A DNA stretch of 64,000 nt from Microlunatus elymi (GTDB lineage Bacteria > Actinomycetota > Actinomycetes > Propionibacteriales > Propionibacteriaceae), in the NCBI RefSeq assembly GCF_007362775.1, contig NZ_CP041692.1:620001-684000 (forward strand), read 5' to 3'. The first letter of the stretch is position 1; each line of letters opens with the position of its first letter. The position numbers and the translations under genes were made by a program. Shown here one piece after another: positions 1-9,018 of this stretch. The notes under the pieces are model-generated. The model saw nothing but the letters and a program-made list of their open reading frames with translations. It ran no database searches and was not told where the DNA came from.

Positions 1-41
1 AACACGAGAGTTCCCCGGCGTTGAACCTGAATACCGGCCGT

Positions 42-60
42 GGTCTCAGTTTTGGTCTCA
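42..60. repeat. Paired 7-bp repeat, putative integrase arm-binding sites (left, element 1)
   Basis: GGTCTCA occurs twice, at 42-48 and 54-60, with a 12-bp period. An identical pair lies at 24008-24026. The right-hand copy of the pair includes the integrase stop codon on the minus strand. A different 7-mer with the same 12-bp period flanks element 2, which suggests paired sites for the AP2-like N-terminal domain of the tyrosine integrase. Confidence 0.6.
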
Positions 61-1272
61 ATTGTCCACATCATCGGCCCAGAACAGCCCGCCAACACGC
101 TCGGCTACATCACGTCGAATCGGATCGGTTACGTGCTGATACCGAGCCGCCATCGAGGTACTCGACCAGCCCATGAGTGCCATCGTCGTCCGCTCCGGCA
201 CGCCCAGGACCAGCAGCACTGTCGCGGCGGTATGGCGCGCATCATGGAGTCGGCCATCCCGGACTCCGGCTCGCTTCAGCAACGCCTTCCATGCGTGATA
301 GTCGGTGTTCGGATTGATCGGCTCCCCGAAAGGAGACGTGACCACGAAGCCCGTCTCATGCCAGAGCTGTCTGGCCAATCGTCGTTCTGCGTGCTGTTCT
401 TCCCGATGGATCTTGAGCATCGCGATCAGGTCGTCCGGAAGCCCGATGATGCGTCGGCCGGCCTCAGATTTCGTTTCGTCGACGTCGTCGTTGATCCGGC
501 GTCGCCGTGGACACCGACCCGGAGTCTTTCCGCACGTCTCACCGCAGCCGTGCTCATACTTTGGGCGTTGTCGGGACTTCCGAACGCGCAGAGTTCCGGT
601 GTCAAGATCAACATCCGATTCCCACCGCAAACCGAGCACCTCGCCCTGACGCATTCCCAGCGCGAGAGCGATGGCCCAGCGAGCGGAATTTCTGCTCCTG
701 CCGGCTTCGGCCAGGATTGACTTCACCTCGGGGATCGAATAGGGCGTGATCGGCTCGACCTTGACCCGTGGAGCCTTCGCGAGAGTGGCGACGTTACGGC
801 TGACATAGCCACGTCTCACCGCCTCACCTAATGCGGTACGGACAGTGCGATGCACTTGGTGCGCTGTGCCTGGGCTCGCACCACCGTCCACGATCCGCCG
901 ATACAGGCGCTCGAGGTGCTCCGGCTGAAGGCGATCGAGTCGCTGCTTACCTAGAGCCGGAATCAGATGAGTGTTCACGGCGGTTCGGTACGCCTCGTAG
1001 CTGCGCTGGCGCACATTCGGCCGTGAGATCAATTCCAACCAGTGCGTCAACCAGTCCGCGACCGTCCACCGACGACCAGCTTTCGGTACGTGTCCGGCGT
1101 CCCGCGCCTTCGTCAACTCGCGGACCTTGTCCATTACCGCTTCTTTAGAGCGGCCGCGGACGTGGCGTCGATCCGGTGACCCGTCATCGCGGATCCCGAC
1201 CGAGACCCGTCCGTGCCAATCGCCATCGGCCCCGAGATAGATCGACCAGGTGTTGTTCGGATTGCGTCCCAT
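58..1272 (-). CDS. int: Tyrosine recombinase integrase of element 1
   Basis: This site-specific tyrosine integrase would insert and excise element 1 at a tRNA-Ser gene. The ATG at 1272 gives 404 residues beginning MGRNPNNTW. The N-terminus resembles the AP2-like arm-binding domain (motif W.G.V), followed by a SAM-like core-binding domain. The catalytic domain shows the arginine in MRQGEVLGL, the HxxR box in LHDARHTAA and the nucleophile in MAARYQHV. It lies 8 bp downstream of the excisionase gene and is last in the minus-strand backbone operon, at the element's left edge. The protein appears intact. A much longer upstream extension is open but runs through the xis region in another frame and is not credible. 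Confidence 0.93.
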   Translation of the reverse strand: MGRNPNNTWSIYLGADGDWHGRVSVGIRDDGSPDRRHVRGRSKEAVMDKVRELTKARDAGHVPKAGRRWTVADWLTHWLELISRPNVRQRSYEAYRTAVNTHLIPALGKQRLDRLQPEHLERLYRRIVDGGASPGTAHQVHRTVRTALGEAVRRGYVSRNVATLAKAPRVKVEPITPYSIPEVKSILAEAGRSRNSARWAIALALGMRQGEVLGLRWESDVDLDTGTLRVRKSRQRPKYEHGCGETCGKTPGRCPRRRRINDDVDETKSEAGRRIIGLPDDLIAMLKIHREEQHAERRLARQLWHETGFVVTSPFGEPINPNTDYHAWKALLKRAGVRDGRLHDARHTAATVLLVLGVPERTTMALMGWSSTSMAARYQHVTDPIRRDVAERVGGLFWADDVDN

Positions 1273-1280
1273 GGCGATCC

Positions 1281-1562
1281 TCAAGCGCTCGCGGCGTGAG
1301 TCTGCGCCCGGAGCCTGCTGACGTACTCCTCCAAGCACTCGACCGGAATGCGGCGAAGCCGTCCGACCCGAACCGACTCGACCTCGCCGGAGCGGACCAG
1401 CTCGTACATCATCGAGCGCGCGATGCCCAGCCGAGCAGCCGCGTCCTCGATTCGCAACAGCAGCGTCGGAGCATCGATTTCCGTGTGTACGTGGATGTCC
1501 GAGCACGACTCATCTATGGGTGCAGACGTACTGGTCACCTGGTGTTCGTTGAGCTCATACAT
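1281..1562 (-). CDS. xis: Excisionase-like helix-turn-helix protein
   Basis: A short DNA-binding protein of about 93 residues. Its C-terminal half is a MerR/excisionase-type helix-turn-helix (RIEDAAARLGIARSMMYELV) followed by a wing (VRVGRLRRIPVECLEEYV). Such proteins bend attachment-site DNA and steer the integrase toward excision. The ATG at 1562 is chosen because GGAAAG lies about 8 nt upstream; a TTG two codons earlier is also open. The first 35 residues are acidic and have no domain I recognise. It sits directly upstream of int, the standard AICE order. Confidence 0.85.
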   Translation of the reverse strand: MYELNEHQVTSTSAPIDESCSDIHVHTEIDAPTLLLRIEDAAARLGIARSMMYELVRSGEVESVRVGRLRRIPVECLEEYVSRLRAQTHAASA

Positions 1563-1638
1563 GATCAACTTTCCTTCCCAGCAGTGTGATCGTTCCCAGC
1601 CAGTTCTTCAGAGATCTGATCGTGCGCGGGGATCGGCG

Positions 1639-3165
1639 TCACGGGGCGGGCCCCGCGTCAGTCCCGCCATGATCACTTGCCGAATGGTTTTCCACAGGAT
1701 CTGTCGCGGCTTTGGCGGCGTCGTACTGCTGTTGCCAAGCTCGCCGCTGTTGGATCGCGGCGAAGATGATCTTGCGATACTCGCCAGGGCTGCCGGGTCG
1801 AGTGTCTGTCCACACATAGCGAGGTAGCCCGTCGGGTGCTGTCACATCAGCGGAAAGACGTTCGACCTCGGGAGGCACGATTCCAGCGGCGTGCAGAGTT
1901 TCGCGCACGACAGTCGCCCGGTCGGCTTTGTGTTCGGCGAGCGTCTTGCCTGACCAATGTCGAGAGACCAGAACGCGGCGGCCACCGACGCCGAGGTGTT
2001 CGCGATCGTGTGCCTTGCTCGGACAGTGGCCAGCGCGCATGCCCGGTGTCGGATTCTGGGGTTGGACGCCGTAGCGCAACCAGTTCGCGCACCGTTCCGA
2101 GCAGGGGAGCCACCGCAGTTGATCATGCAGCCGATCGATGTGCGCGTCTCGCGCAGCAGCAGTTGAATCGACGATCGGCTCTGCGATGGCTTTCGTGAGG
2201 TACTTGGTCAGGTAGCGGATCGCCCGATCGGCTTCTTCGGATGGAGCGATGATGCCGCGAATGTCTGCCTGGGTTCCGAATCGCATCACATGCGCCGGTT
2301 TGGCCTCGGAGTCGTCGACCAGGGCGTCAACGGCTTCCTCCCATGTTGGAAGCGCCTTGCCGGTGTCGGCGTCGATGTATCCGCTGCCATCCCAGACCGG
2401 TGTGCGGTGCATGTAGACCGGCCGATCACAAGGCGGCCACCACACCTGCACATAGGTCGCTTTGATGACCTGGCGAAGCCGGTGGCGGGGAATCGCGCCC
2501 CGGATCGCGGCATGCAGATGGGGCGCGAGCCGTTGTTGAGGTTCGATCGCGGCGAAGTACTGGACCTTGTAGCCGGCGCACCGGCGCAGGTTCTGCCAGA
2601 ACCGATCGACCAGCTTCGGAAACAACAGTGCGTCCATGGCTGCCCGCCAATAGTTGTACGAGTCGGGCTGGCTGGGGACGCCATCGGTGATCGGCCCGTA
2701 TGACGGCAGTGTCAAGGTGAGGAACATCGAGGGCCGGTATTGCTGACCATCCCTGCTGCAAAAGGTTCGCCCGATCGTGCGGTCATCAGCAGGGACGCGC
2801 GGAAGATCAACTACATCCGGCCGGCGACGTGTCGACCGCACCCGACGATCTGAATCGGAGTCCTTACCCTGATCGTCGGCGTCAGCGTCCTCGTGTTGAT
2901 CATGATCGATCTCTGAATCGCGTTCGGGTTCGCTGCCCAGATGCCATCCCTCGGCGCACTGGTGCATCCGCAACACCCGGGCTTTGTGTGCACAGGAAGG
3001 ACAAACGCTCTCCAAGGTGGAGCCGCAGGGGATCGGAACGACTTCCTCGACGCCAGTCGTCCGGTCCAACACTCGGCGCAGAAGGGGCCGTACACAGACC
3101 TTGGCCACGATCGCCATGTCGTACACCATGTCGTTGGTGATTTCGGCGAAGGTCGAGAGCATCAT
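1639..3165 (-). CDS. RepSA-like replication initiator
   Basis: Replication initiator of the kind found in pSAM2-type AICEs, expected to nick the element's origin for rolling-circle replication after excision. At 508 residues it looks complete. A cysteine cluster (PCGSTLESVCPSCA, near residue 50) suggests a zinc-binding N-terminus. The HUH-like metal motif is APHLHAAIRG and the probable catalytic tyrosine region is RYLTKYLTK. The start codon overlaps the stop of the upstream translocase gene as ATGA, implying translational coupling. Element 2 carries a clear homologue, broken by a frameshift, so this copy is the intact reference. Confidence 0.85.
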   Translation of the reverse strand: MMLSTFAEITNDMVYDMAIVAKVCVRPLLRRVLDRTTGVEEVVPIPCGSTLESVCPSCAHKARVLRMHQCAEGWHLGSEPERDSEIDHDQHEDADADDQGKDSDSDRRVRSTRRRPDVVDLPRVPADDRTIGRTFCSRDGQQYRPSMFLTLTLPSYGPITDGVPSQPDSYNYWRAAMDALLFPKLVDRFWQNLRRCAGYKVQYFAAIEPQQRLAPHLHAAIRGAIPRHRLRQVIKATYVQVWWPPCDRPVYMHRTPVWDGSGYIDADTGKALPTWEEAVDALVDDSEAKPAHVMRFGTQADIRGIIAPSEEADRAIRYLTKYLTKAIAEPIVDSTAAARDAHIDRLHDQLRWLPCSERCANWLRYGVQPQNPTPGMRAGHCPSKAHDREHLGVGGRRVLVSRHWSGKTLAEHKADRATVVRETLHAAGIVPPEVERLSADVTAPDGLPRYVWTDTRPGSPGEYRKIIFAAIQQRRAWQQQYDAAKAATDPVENHSASDHGGTDAGPAP

Positions 3166-4649
3166 GCCGCAGCACTCTCGATCGCCTGCAATCTCTGACC
3201 ACCGGCCGCGCTCGCTCTGTTGGTGATCTTGGTGACCAGGTGGGAGATGTCGTCGTCGGTGATGTGGGCGAACCGGACCCGTGTCGGTTCGGGCAGTCCG
3301 TCGACCTGGACGAATCCGACACCGGGGAGGTCGTGCCGGATCCGTTCAGCGTGGGCACCTTTGGCTCGCATCCCGGCACCCAGCGTGAGGGTGACATGTT
3401 CGGGCTCGGTGACCCGCAGGCAGATCCTGGTCGGGAACAAATCGCGGACCGGGATGGTGTCCTTGCGTGGATCTTGCACCGCAGCGACCATCGAAACGCC
3501 AGCGGCTCGGCCTTGCGACAGCAGCAGCGACAGCGCGGCGTCGATCCGTTTCCGGACCCCGCGATCGGACACGTAAGCGGTCAGGGAGGCAAGTTCGTCG
3601 ATGATGATCACCAGCAGCGGATCACCCGGGGTCGGCCGATGCAGCCGAGTCCGACCACGGAGCCGATCCTGCCGGTCTCGCATCACCGCTACGGCGTCCT
3701 CCAGCAGCTCAGCGAAGGATTCCTCCCACAGCCCGACGCCATCGGCATCGATGGTTGAGGCGCCGTGAGCGAAGCGGTCGAACAGGGCCTGCCCAGGGGC
3801 GAGTTCCATTCCGCCTTTGGGGTCGATCACCCACAAGCGCACCGAATCATCGACCAGACCAGGCGCGAGCTGGGTGAGCGTGGACCAGATCACCGAGCCT
3901 TTCCCGGAGCCGGTTGCCCCGACGACCAGGACGTGGTGACCGAGCAGACCGAGCCGGAACGGTTCCCCGTCCTCGGCCCGGCCGACCTCGAGCCCGCCCA
4001 GGTCCATCCCGGCCGTCTCGACGGGTGCGACGGTGTCGGTGAGTGGGTCACGCCGCAGCGCCCAGATCTCGATCACCTGCACGTCGGTGGTCGAGTGGAC
4101 CCGGCAGGAGTCGATAGCGAAGGTCTGCGCCAGCCGATGCGCCATCTCGGCCCAATCATCGAGCGTCTGGCCGGGCAATAGCCGTACGCGTACCCGGTCG
4201 ACCGAGCGCGTCGAGGCCACCCCGAGCAGTTCCGGTAGCTGTTCGGAGCCATCGCGGTGCTGGGCCAGATTCGCGGTGACCATGGCCGGCTGCCAGTAGC
4301 GCCGATACGTCCACAGCCAACGCCCCAGACTTCGAGCGCGGTCGCCAACTGTCCGCGTGAACGTGGCAGGCGACCGCAGCCACCAGCCCACCAGGGCCCC
4401 GATGATCAGCAGGCTGGCCAAGCTCGACGGCAATAGGCCGAACCGCGACCACAACACGGCCAGGCCGATGATCACGACCGTGGCGGCCAGGAGCAGCGGA
4501 GTTCGCGCGATGGTGATCATCACGCCGACCAGGCGCCGGATTATCCAGACCCCCACGACAATCGCGAGGCTGACCCGGACGGACCTTGTGCGTACTGGGA
4601 CCGGTGCCATGTCGGTCGCTCGGCCGCGCGTGAATGGAGTCGGGCTCAT
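3162..4649 (-). CDS. FtsK/TraB-like DNA translocase
   Basis: A membrane-anchored hexameric motor of the FtsK/SpoIIIE class, which in AICEs moves double-stranded DNA between mycelial cells. The ATG at 4649 overlaps the preceding stop (ATGA) and gives 495 residues. Three hydrophobic segments occupy the first 110 residues. Walker A is GATGSGKGS and Walker B is LLVIIIDELASL. A later arginine-rich stretch near FPTRICLRV matches the family. The gene couples to rep through a second ATGA overlap. The element 2 copy is co-linear, with the same motifs. Confidence 0.88.
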   Translation of the reverse strand: MSPTPFTRGRATDMAPVPVRTRSVRVSLAIVVGVWIIRRLVGVMITIARTPLLLAATVVIIGLAVLWSRFGLLPSSLASLLIIGALVGWWLRSPATFTRTVGDRARSLGRWLWTYRRYWQPAMVTANLAQHRDGSEQLPELLGVASTRSVDRVRVRLLPGQTLDDWAEMAHRLAQTFAIDSCRVHSTTDVQVIEIWALRRDPLTDTVAPVETAGMDLGGLEVGRAEDGEPFRLGLLGHHVLVVGATGSGKGSVIWSTLTQLAPGLVDDSVRLWVIDPKGGMELAPGQALFDRFAHGASTIDADGVGLWEESFAELLEDAVAVMRDRQDRLRGRTRLHRPTPGDPLLVIIIDELASLTAYVSDRGVRKRIDAALSLLLSQGRAAGVSMVAAVQDPRKDTIPVRDLFPTRICLRVTEPEHVTLTLGAGMRAKGAHAERIRHDLPGVGFVQVDGLPEPTRVRFAHITDDDISHLVTKITNRASAAGGQRLQAIESAAA

Positions 4650-4846
4650 AGCTGCGTCACCTGCTCCCACAGCCACGCCCCCGAAGCGTTCAGCGCTTGC
4701 TGCACCGGATCTCCGACCGGTGTCACGCCGATCACCAGACCGAACAGGACACAGACCACAGCGCCGCCGATCCGCAGGATCTTGGACTTGATCATGAACA
4801 CGATCAGCGCCCCGAGCAGGACGGCGACAGCGACAGCGCTCAACAT
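4646..4846 (-). CDS. Small two-pass membrane protein
   Basis: A 66-residue protein with two hydrophobic segments (about residues 2-20 and 27-44), then a polar tail. It overlaps the translocase start by 4 bp, so it is probably co-translated with it. A role in spreading or as an accessory to the translocase is a guess from position; small membrane Spd-like proteins are common next to TraB genes. Element 2 has no equivalent between its traB and its small upstream genes. Confidence 0.6.
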   Translation of the reverse strand: MLSAVAVAVLLGALIVFMIKSKILRIGGAVVCVLFGLVIGVTPVGDPVQQALNASGAWLWEQVTQL

Positions 4847-4849
4847 CGC

Positions 4850-5305
4850 TCACACCGCCTCGACCGCGGCTGGCCAGCTGATCAGCGAACCCGGCCGTTC
4901 GAAGCTGGGCTGACCATCTGCGGTCATGATCATCTGGGCGTGTTCGTGCGACCCGCCAGCATGGGCGAACGCGGCTAGGACCAGCGCCAGATGCTGCCGA
5001 TCCAGGCCCGCGAGCGTACCGCCCAGATCAGTGAGCGGCTGGCCGCCGATCAGCGCTGCGACGACGTTCAGCAGGCGGCGTTCGCCACCCGACAGCGCGC
5101 CAGCGCCGGTCCAGATCGCATCCGGGTTCAGCCAGAACCAACCGGATCGATCACACGGCTGCACCCACGGCCAGCCAGTCGAAACGAACCGACCGCCGAA
5201 CGACCGAGCCAACAACTCGACCGCCGCCTCTTCGGCGTACGAGTCACGAGCCCACGCCCGCAGGCCGGCGACCGTGACACTCACGTTCTCGGACATGATG
5301 ATCAC
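4850..5305 (-). CDS. Hypothetical AICE backbone protein
   Basis: A 151-residue protein without a family I recognise. It is mostly alanine- and glycine-rich, with tryptophans in TGWPWVQP and GWFWLNP and no membrane segment. A GTG at 5305 overlaps the upstream stop (GTGA); an ATG three codons later is an alternative. It lies between two other small genes of the minus-strand backbone operon, 4 bp from the membrane protein gene. The position suggests a role in replication or transfer control, but nothing in the sequence says which. Confidence 0.65.
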   Translation of the reverse strand: MIIMSENVSVTVAGLRAWARDSYAEEAAVELLARSFGGRFVSTGWPWVQPCDRSGWFWLNPDAIWTGAGALSGGERRLLNVVAALIGGQPLTDLGGTLAGLDRQHLALVLAAFAHAGGSHEHAQMIMTADGQPSFERPGSLISWPAAVEAV

Positions 5306-5679
5306 GCCGCCTCAGACTTCGACGACCGTGAGGCGCCGGCCGTCGCATCAGCAGGAACGAGACCCTCGACCGTGATCGACAAGGTCATCCGGCCGTTGGA
5401 TTCCCACGGCTGCACGTAGATTCGGCCCTGCGCCTTGTAAATCACGCCCAGCTCGTAGATCGCCGCTTGCTTGATCACGTTCACCGACGCCGCCTTGTCC
5501 GCAGCGATCGTGCCGTCCTTGCGGCGCATCCGCAGGATGCAGCCCGTCGAGTAGGTGACTTCGCCTTCTGGTGAAGCCTTCTCGCGTTCTCTCGGTGTCT
5601 CGCCGAGGCCGATCACCTCGACCTGCCACAAGTCGGAATGAGTATGAACCGGCAACGCGGTCCCAATGTTCGTGCTCAT
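5302..5679 (-). CDS. Hypothetical backbone protein, first gene of the minus-strand operon
   Basis: About 125 residues beginning MSTNIGTAL. It has a beta-rich look with alternating hydrophobic residues (ILRMRRKDG, IYVQPWESN, LSITVEGLV) and a disordered, serine/alanine-rich tail. No membrane segment or enzyme motif is visible. Its place at the head of the operon matches the 142-residue gene at 36979-37407 in element 2, which has the same general composition, so the two may be distant counterparts. An in-frame ATG further upstream is open but falls in the divergent promoter region. Confidence 0.65.
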   Translation of the reverse strand: MSTNIGTALPVHTHSDLWQVEVIGLGETPREREKASPEGEVTYSTGCILRMRRKDGTIAADKAASVNVIKQAAIYELGVIYKAQGRIYVQPWESNGRMTLSITVEGLVPADATAGASRSSKSEAA

Positions 5680-5715
5680 CGTGAACCTTCCCGTCGTTCT
5701 CGTCGGACCTGATGT

Positions 5716-5731
5716 GAACCACTGTTGGTTC
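5716..5731. promoter_or_regulatory. Palindrome in the divergent backbone promoter region
   Basis: GAACCA-CTGT-TGGTTC is a perfect 6-bp inverted repeat with a 4-bp loop in the 138-bp gap between the minus-strand operon and cutA. It is a candidate operator for the Xre regulator encoded downstream. A TACGCT hexamer lies 7 nt before the cutA ATG, which would give a leaderless transcript. Confidence 0.4.
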
Positions 5732-5817
5732 GTCCGGTCGTCTGCAACAGGGGTTCGCTGTCCGGTGTCACGAAGCACTACTGCGCCACGTCAGGATGCG
5801 GCCCTACGCTGAGTCGC

Positions 5818-6180
5818 ATGACTGCAGAGTTCTGCCAAGTACACGTGACCTTCGATGACCGCGCCGCAGCTCAGGACGTCGTCACCACGATCGTGGGTGA
5901 ACGTCTCGCCGCCTGCGCCCAGATCGACGGGCCGATCACCTCGACCTACTGGTGGGACGGCAAACCAGAAACCGCCGAGGAATGGCGCGCCGAATTCAAG
6001 ACACGGACCGACCTACTCGACCAACTCACAGCACGGGTCGTCGACCTGCACACTTACGACACGCCGCAGGTCGTGGCTGTCCCCGTTGTCGGTGGCTTGG
6101 ACGACTATTTGAAGTGGATGCGAGACGAAACGACTAGCACGGACACCAACCCCACATCGGGAACCGGGGCCACCGGGTAG
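5818..6180 (+). CDS. cutA: CutA1-like protein
   Basis: A 120-residue protein with the full CutA1 pattern: VTFDDRAAAQDVVTTIVGE, the ERLAACAQI segment, TYWWDGKPE and LHTYDTPQVVAVPV. The family forms very stable trimers and is linked, loosely, to divalent-metal tolerance and to signalling. No ribosome site precedes the ATG, but a TACGCT hexamer 7 nt upstream suggests leaderless transcription. A second, divergent CutA lies in the same zone of element 2, so the gene seems to belong to the mobile backbone and not to be random cargo. Confidence 0.85.
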   Translation: MTAEFCQVHVTFDDRAAAQDVVTTIVGERLAACAQIDGPITSTYWWDGKPETAEEWRAEFKTRTDLLDQLTARVVDLHTYDTPQVVAVPVVGGLDDYLKWMRDETTSTDTNPTSGTGATG

Positions 6181-6219
6181 AACCGCACCCTGCGGTCCCT
6201 TCGACAGAAGGGAAAGACC

Positions 6220-7224
6220 GTGACACGGATTGTCGATCCGTCGTTCGGAGTACAGCTGCGGGAACTCAGAGCCGCTCGCGGTCTGTCGCTCCGCGAGCTC
6301 GGCCTAGCGGCCTACGTCAGCAAGAGCCAGATCAGCGAATACGAAACCGGCCGACGGCGCCCGTCCGCAGAGATGGCCGGCTACCTTGACCAAGCACTCG
6401 AAGCCGATGGGGCGCTCTCAGCACTCGTGGTCGAGAGCCACACCGACGATGACGCGACCAACCGGATAGCGCACGCCTTGGCTGCACCGACGTCGGTTGA
6501 TGCAGAGACAGTCGAATCACTCGGACGCATGCTGGAGCAACAACGCCACCTCGACGACACGTTGCCAGCTCCCATGCTTCTTCCCACCGTGGAAGGACAT
6601 CTCGAGATGGTGCAGGCACTTGCCCGCAACGCGCGAGGACCCCACGCATCAGCGCTACGACTGGTCGCCACCGAGTGGTGCCAGTTCGCCGGATGGATGA
6701 ACGGTCAGGTCCGCCACGACACCCGAGGCAGCAAACTCCTGACCGATGCCGCCCGCGACGCGCTCGACCTGGGCGCCCCGGACCTGGCGTCACAAAGCTA
6801 CAACTTCCGCGGCTACATCGAGCGCCGGAAAGGCAACGCCAGAGGCATCGTGCGCTGGTTCATGACCGCCTACGAGACACCAGGAGCTTCCGACCTCCAC
6901 CGAGTCGACGCGGCAGTGCAAGCGGTCCACGGCTTCGGGCTGCTCGGAGACCACAAGGGCGCGCAGAACTTGCTCGCAATGGCTGACGACCTCTCGACGT
7001 CGGTCGGTGAGCGCTCAGGCAACGTCTCAACTCGGTACTACTGGCTCACGCCAGCCTGGCTCCGACTTCCGATCGGCCTCGCGCATCTCGGGCTCGGAAA
7101 CTATTCACTGGCCGCTGACAGTCTGCGTGCCGGCTTGGATCAGCTTCCCGAAAGCTGGCGAAAAGCCGAGTGGTCGGCCGAGTACCGAAACGCGCTCACA
7201 CGGGCAGAAACCGCGGTTGCGTAG
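6220..7224 (+). CDS. Xre-family regulator with TPR-like C-terminus
   Basis: A 334-residue protein. Residues 8-60 form a Xre helix-turn-helix (LRELRAARGLSLRELGLAAY, then SKSQISEYETGRRRPS). The remainder is alpha-helical and resembles the repeats of Rgg/PlcR-type or Streptomyces XRE-TPR regulators. It starts at GTG with GGAAAG 3 nt upstream, 39 bp after cutA. By position it should control the divergent backbone operon, as KorSA-like or Xre repressors do in related elements. Ligand and operator are unknown. Confidence 0.8.
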   Translation: MTRIVDPSFGVQLRELRAARGLSLRELGLAAYVSKSQISEYETGRRRPSAEMAGYLDQALEADGALSALVVESHTDDDATNRIAHALAAPTSVDAETVESLGRMLEQQRHLDDTLPAPMLLPTVEGHLEMVQALARNARGPHASALRLVATEWCQFAGWMNGQVRHDTRGSKLLTDAARDALDLGAPDLASQSYNFRGYIERRKGNARGIVRWFMTAYETPGASDLHRVDAAVQAVHGFGLLGDHKGAQNLLAMADDLSTSVGERSGNVSTRYYWLTPAWLRLPIGLAHLGLGNYSLAADSLRAGLDQLPESWRKAEWSAEYRNALTRAETAVA

Positions 7225-7408
7225 CCCGCCTTCGTGAGACAACCGTTCAAACGTGGACAGTTGTCCGCACCGGATCCTGCATCGAGCAGACAACGGCAGG
7301 AGCCGACCCCAGCCCCGATGCACAACGCCGGACCTCGACTCAGTAAGTTGGCTGTCTCAGCGATCAAGTCGGAGAGACGCCTTCGCCCGTGGCCACAGGC
7401 AGGAATCA

Positions 7409-8404
7409 GTGAACGCTTCAGAGCATACTGTGAACGCAAGTCAGCGCGTGACCATCTACGTGCCAACCGTGCGTGGTGGCTTACTGAAGGACGCACACAT
7501 TGTGCGCGCGATGATGCGTTCGCTGGGGCGTGAATGCACGATCGCTCCGATGCGATACAACTCAAGCGCCAATGCGTACTCGATCCCCGACTACTCCCGG
7601 TCGGAAGACAGCCTGCATGTGTACCTTGAGGTGCTTCCAGAAGAGATCCGGAATGCAAGGTCGATATTCATTCCGAACCCTGAATGGTTCAAGCTGAAGT
7701 GGTCGTCGTCCATCAGCAGCATCGGGGCAATCTTTGCGAAGACGCGCGAGGCCCACGAGATCTTTAAGGGGATGGGAGCAAACTCGTACTACATAGGCTT
7801 CGCGTCGGCCGATCCCGGTTGCTCGGTTGACCCACACAAGCCAGTGTCATTTCTGTCTCTCTCAGGTAAGAGCCCACTGCGACAGGACGAACTCGTTGCT
7901 CAGGCGTGGTCAAACCATCCCGAGTGGCCGCTCGTCACCATCGTATCTTCGCTCCTTGGGGACAGTTGGAATCGCTCTAATGTCCGGATACTGTCGCCAA
8001 ACTACCGAAGTAGCGAGTTCACTGAGCGGCTCTTTAGTGGGGCCAGCTTCCACCTCTGCCTATCGCAGACCGAAGGGTGGGGACATTATGCGGTGGAGGC
8101 CCTGGCGGCGGGCGCGATCACCCTCTTCAGCACCTGTCAGCCGCTTCGAGAAACCCTCAGGAACTCCGGAGGACTTCCGGTGAGCGCGTCAAAGACGGAG
8201 CGAACCTCGGGCCTGGCAACTCTATACGACGTCGACTCAGGCTCGCTCGAGTTGGCTGTGGGCCGTGCCCTCGCGATGTCGGGTGACGAGCGCGAAGCCC
8301 GTTCCGCCCAAGCGCGCAGCCGCTTCGAGAAAATCTGGATAGAATTCCGTAGCCGGTTCACACGCAGCCTGGTAGACATTGAATATCGCTTCGGTCAAGA
8401 ATAG
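7409..8404 (+). CDS. GT4-type glycosyltransferase
   Basis: About 331 residues with a GT-B C-terminal half: SQTEGWGHYAVEALAAGA matches the nucleotide-sugar-binding EX7E-like region of GT4 enzymes. The N-terminal half (VTIYVPTVRGGLLKDAHIV) looks like an acceptor domain. The start is uncertain: GTG codons at 7409 and 7430 are both open, and only a weak GGAA precedes the first. It is the first cargo gene after the backbone regulator, separated by 185 bp with no obvious feature. Acceptor and sugar cannot be read from sequence. It may decorate the product of the operon at 10.1-20.3 kb. Confidence 0.75.
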   Translation: MNASEHTVNASQRVTIYVPTVRGGLLKDAHIVRAMMRSLGRECTIAPMRYNSSANAYSIPDYSRSEDSLHVYLEVLPEEIRNARSIFIPNPEWFKLKWSSSISSIGAIFAKTREAHEIFKGMGANSYYIGFASADPGCSVDPHKPVSFLSLSGKSPLRQDELVAQAWSNHPEWPLVTIVSSLLGDSWNRSNVRILSPNYRSSEFTERLFSGASFHLCLSQTEGWGHYAVEALAAGAITLFSTCQPLRETLRNSGGLPVSASKTERTSGLATLYDVDSGSLELAVGRALAMSGDEREARSAQARSRFEKIWIEFRSRFTRSLVDIEYRFGQE

Positions 8405-8416
8405 ACGCGTGCTCAC

Positions 8417-8899
8417 TCAGGCGCAATGCACCCGTTGATACCATGCGAAAGCAACCGGAAGTATCTGATTCATATCGGACGGAACGCGCAGTGTTTCGCG
8501 CAAGTCGCTCTCTGTGAACCAGCCAGATTCTGTAACCTCGTCCCTCTGCAGGGATATCTCAGACGATTCTGCAACACACGCGTACATGAACACCGCGTAG
8601 GCGGTAATCGCGCCACCACCGTAGTTCACCTCGAAATCTGAGCCTCCAAATCCGCCGATCAGATCGAGTTGCGGAAGATTCAACCCCGCTTCCTCGTACA
8701 CCTCACGCCGAGCGGCCGCCTCGGGCGACTCGCCAGGTTCCATCCCTCCCCCAGGAGTGGCCCACAGCCCATCATGAGCGTGGCGGAGCAGCAGGACCCT
8801 TCCATCCTTGTCGAAGATGGATGCGCCAGCAGCGGGAGTGAGCAACAGTCGATCACCGATCAGCTGACGGATATCGGACATGTACTTAGACCACGGCAT
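8417..8899 (-). CDS. Nudix hydrolase
   Basis: A 160-residue protein with a textbook Nudix box: GGGMEPGES, then REVYEEAGL (consensus GX5EX7REUXEEXGU, around residues 56-78). Nudix enzymes hydrolyse nucleoside diphosphates linked to another moiety. The gene ends 12 bp from the convergent glycosyltransferase. An ATG six codons in (8881) is an alternative start. It sits among genes for a nucleotidyltransferase and a HisG-like enzyme, so a substrate such as a nucleotide-sugar or nucleotidylated intermediate is possible, but that is inference from context. Confidence 0.88.
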   Translation of the reverse strand: MPWSKYMSDIRQLIGDRLLLTPAAGASIFDKDGRVLLLRHAHDGLWATPGGGMEPGESPEAAARREVYEEAGLNLPQLDLIGGFGGSDFEVNYGGGAITAYAVFMYACVAESSEISLQRDEVTESGWFTESDLRETLRVPSDMNQILPVAFAWYQRVHCA

Positions 8900-9018
8900 G
8901 TCGGAACTATCTCACAATCCGTGCACAGGCTCGATGCTGCGGCGAGTTCACCGAATCTGTGCGATAGTTGCCGTGGAGGGAACCCGGCGGAGTGGAGCCA
9001 CCGCCACCGTCGCGATTC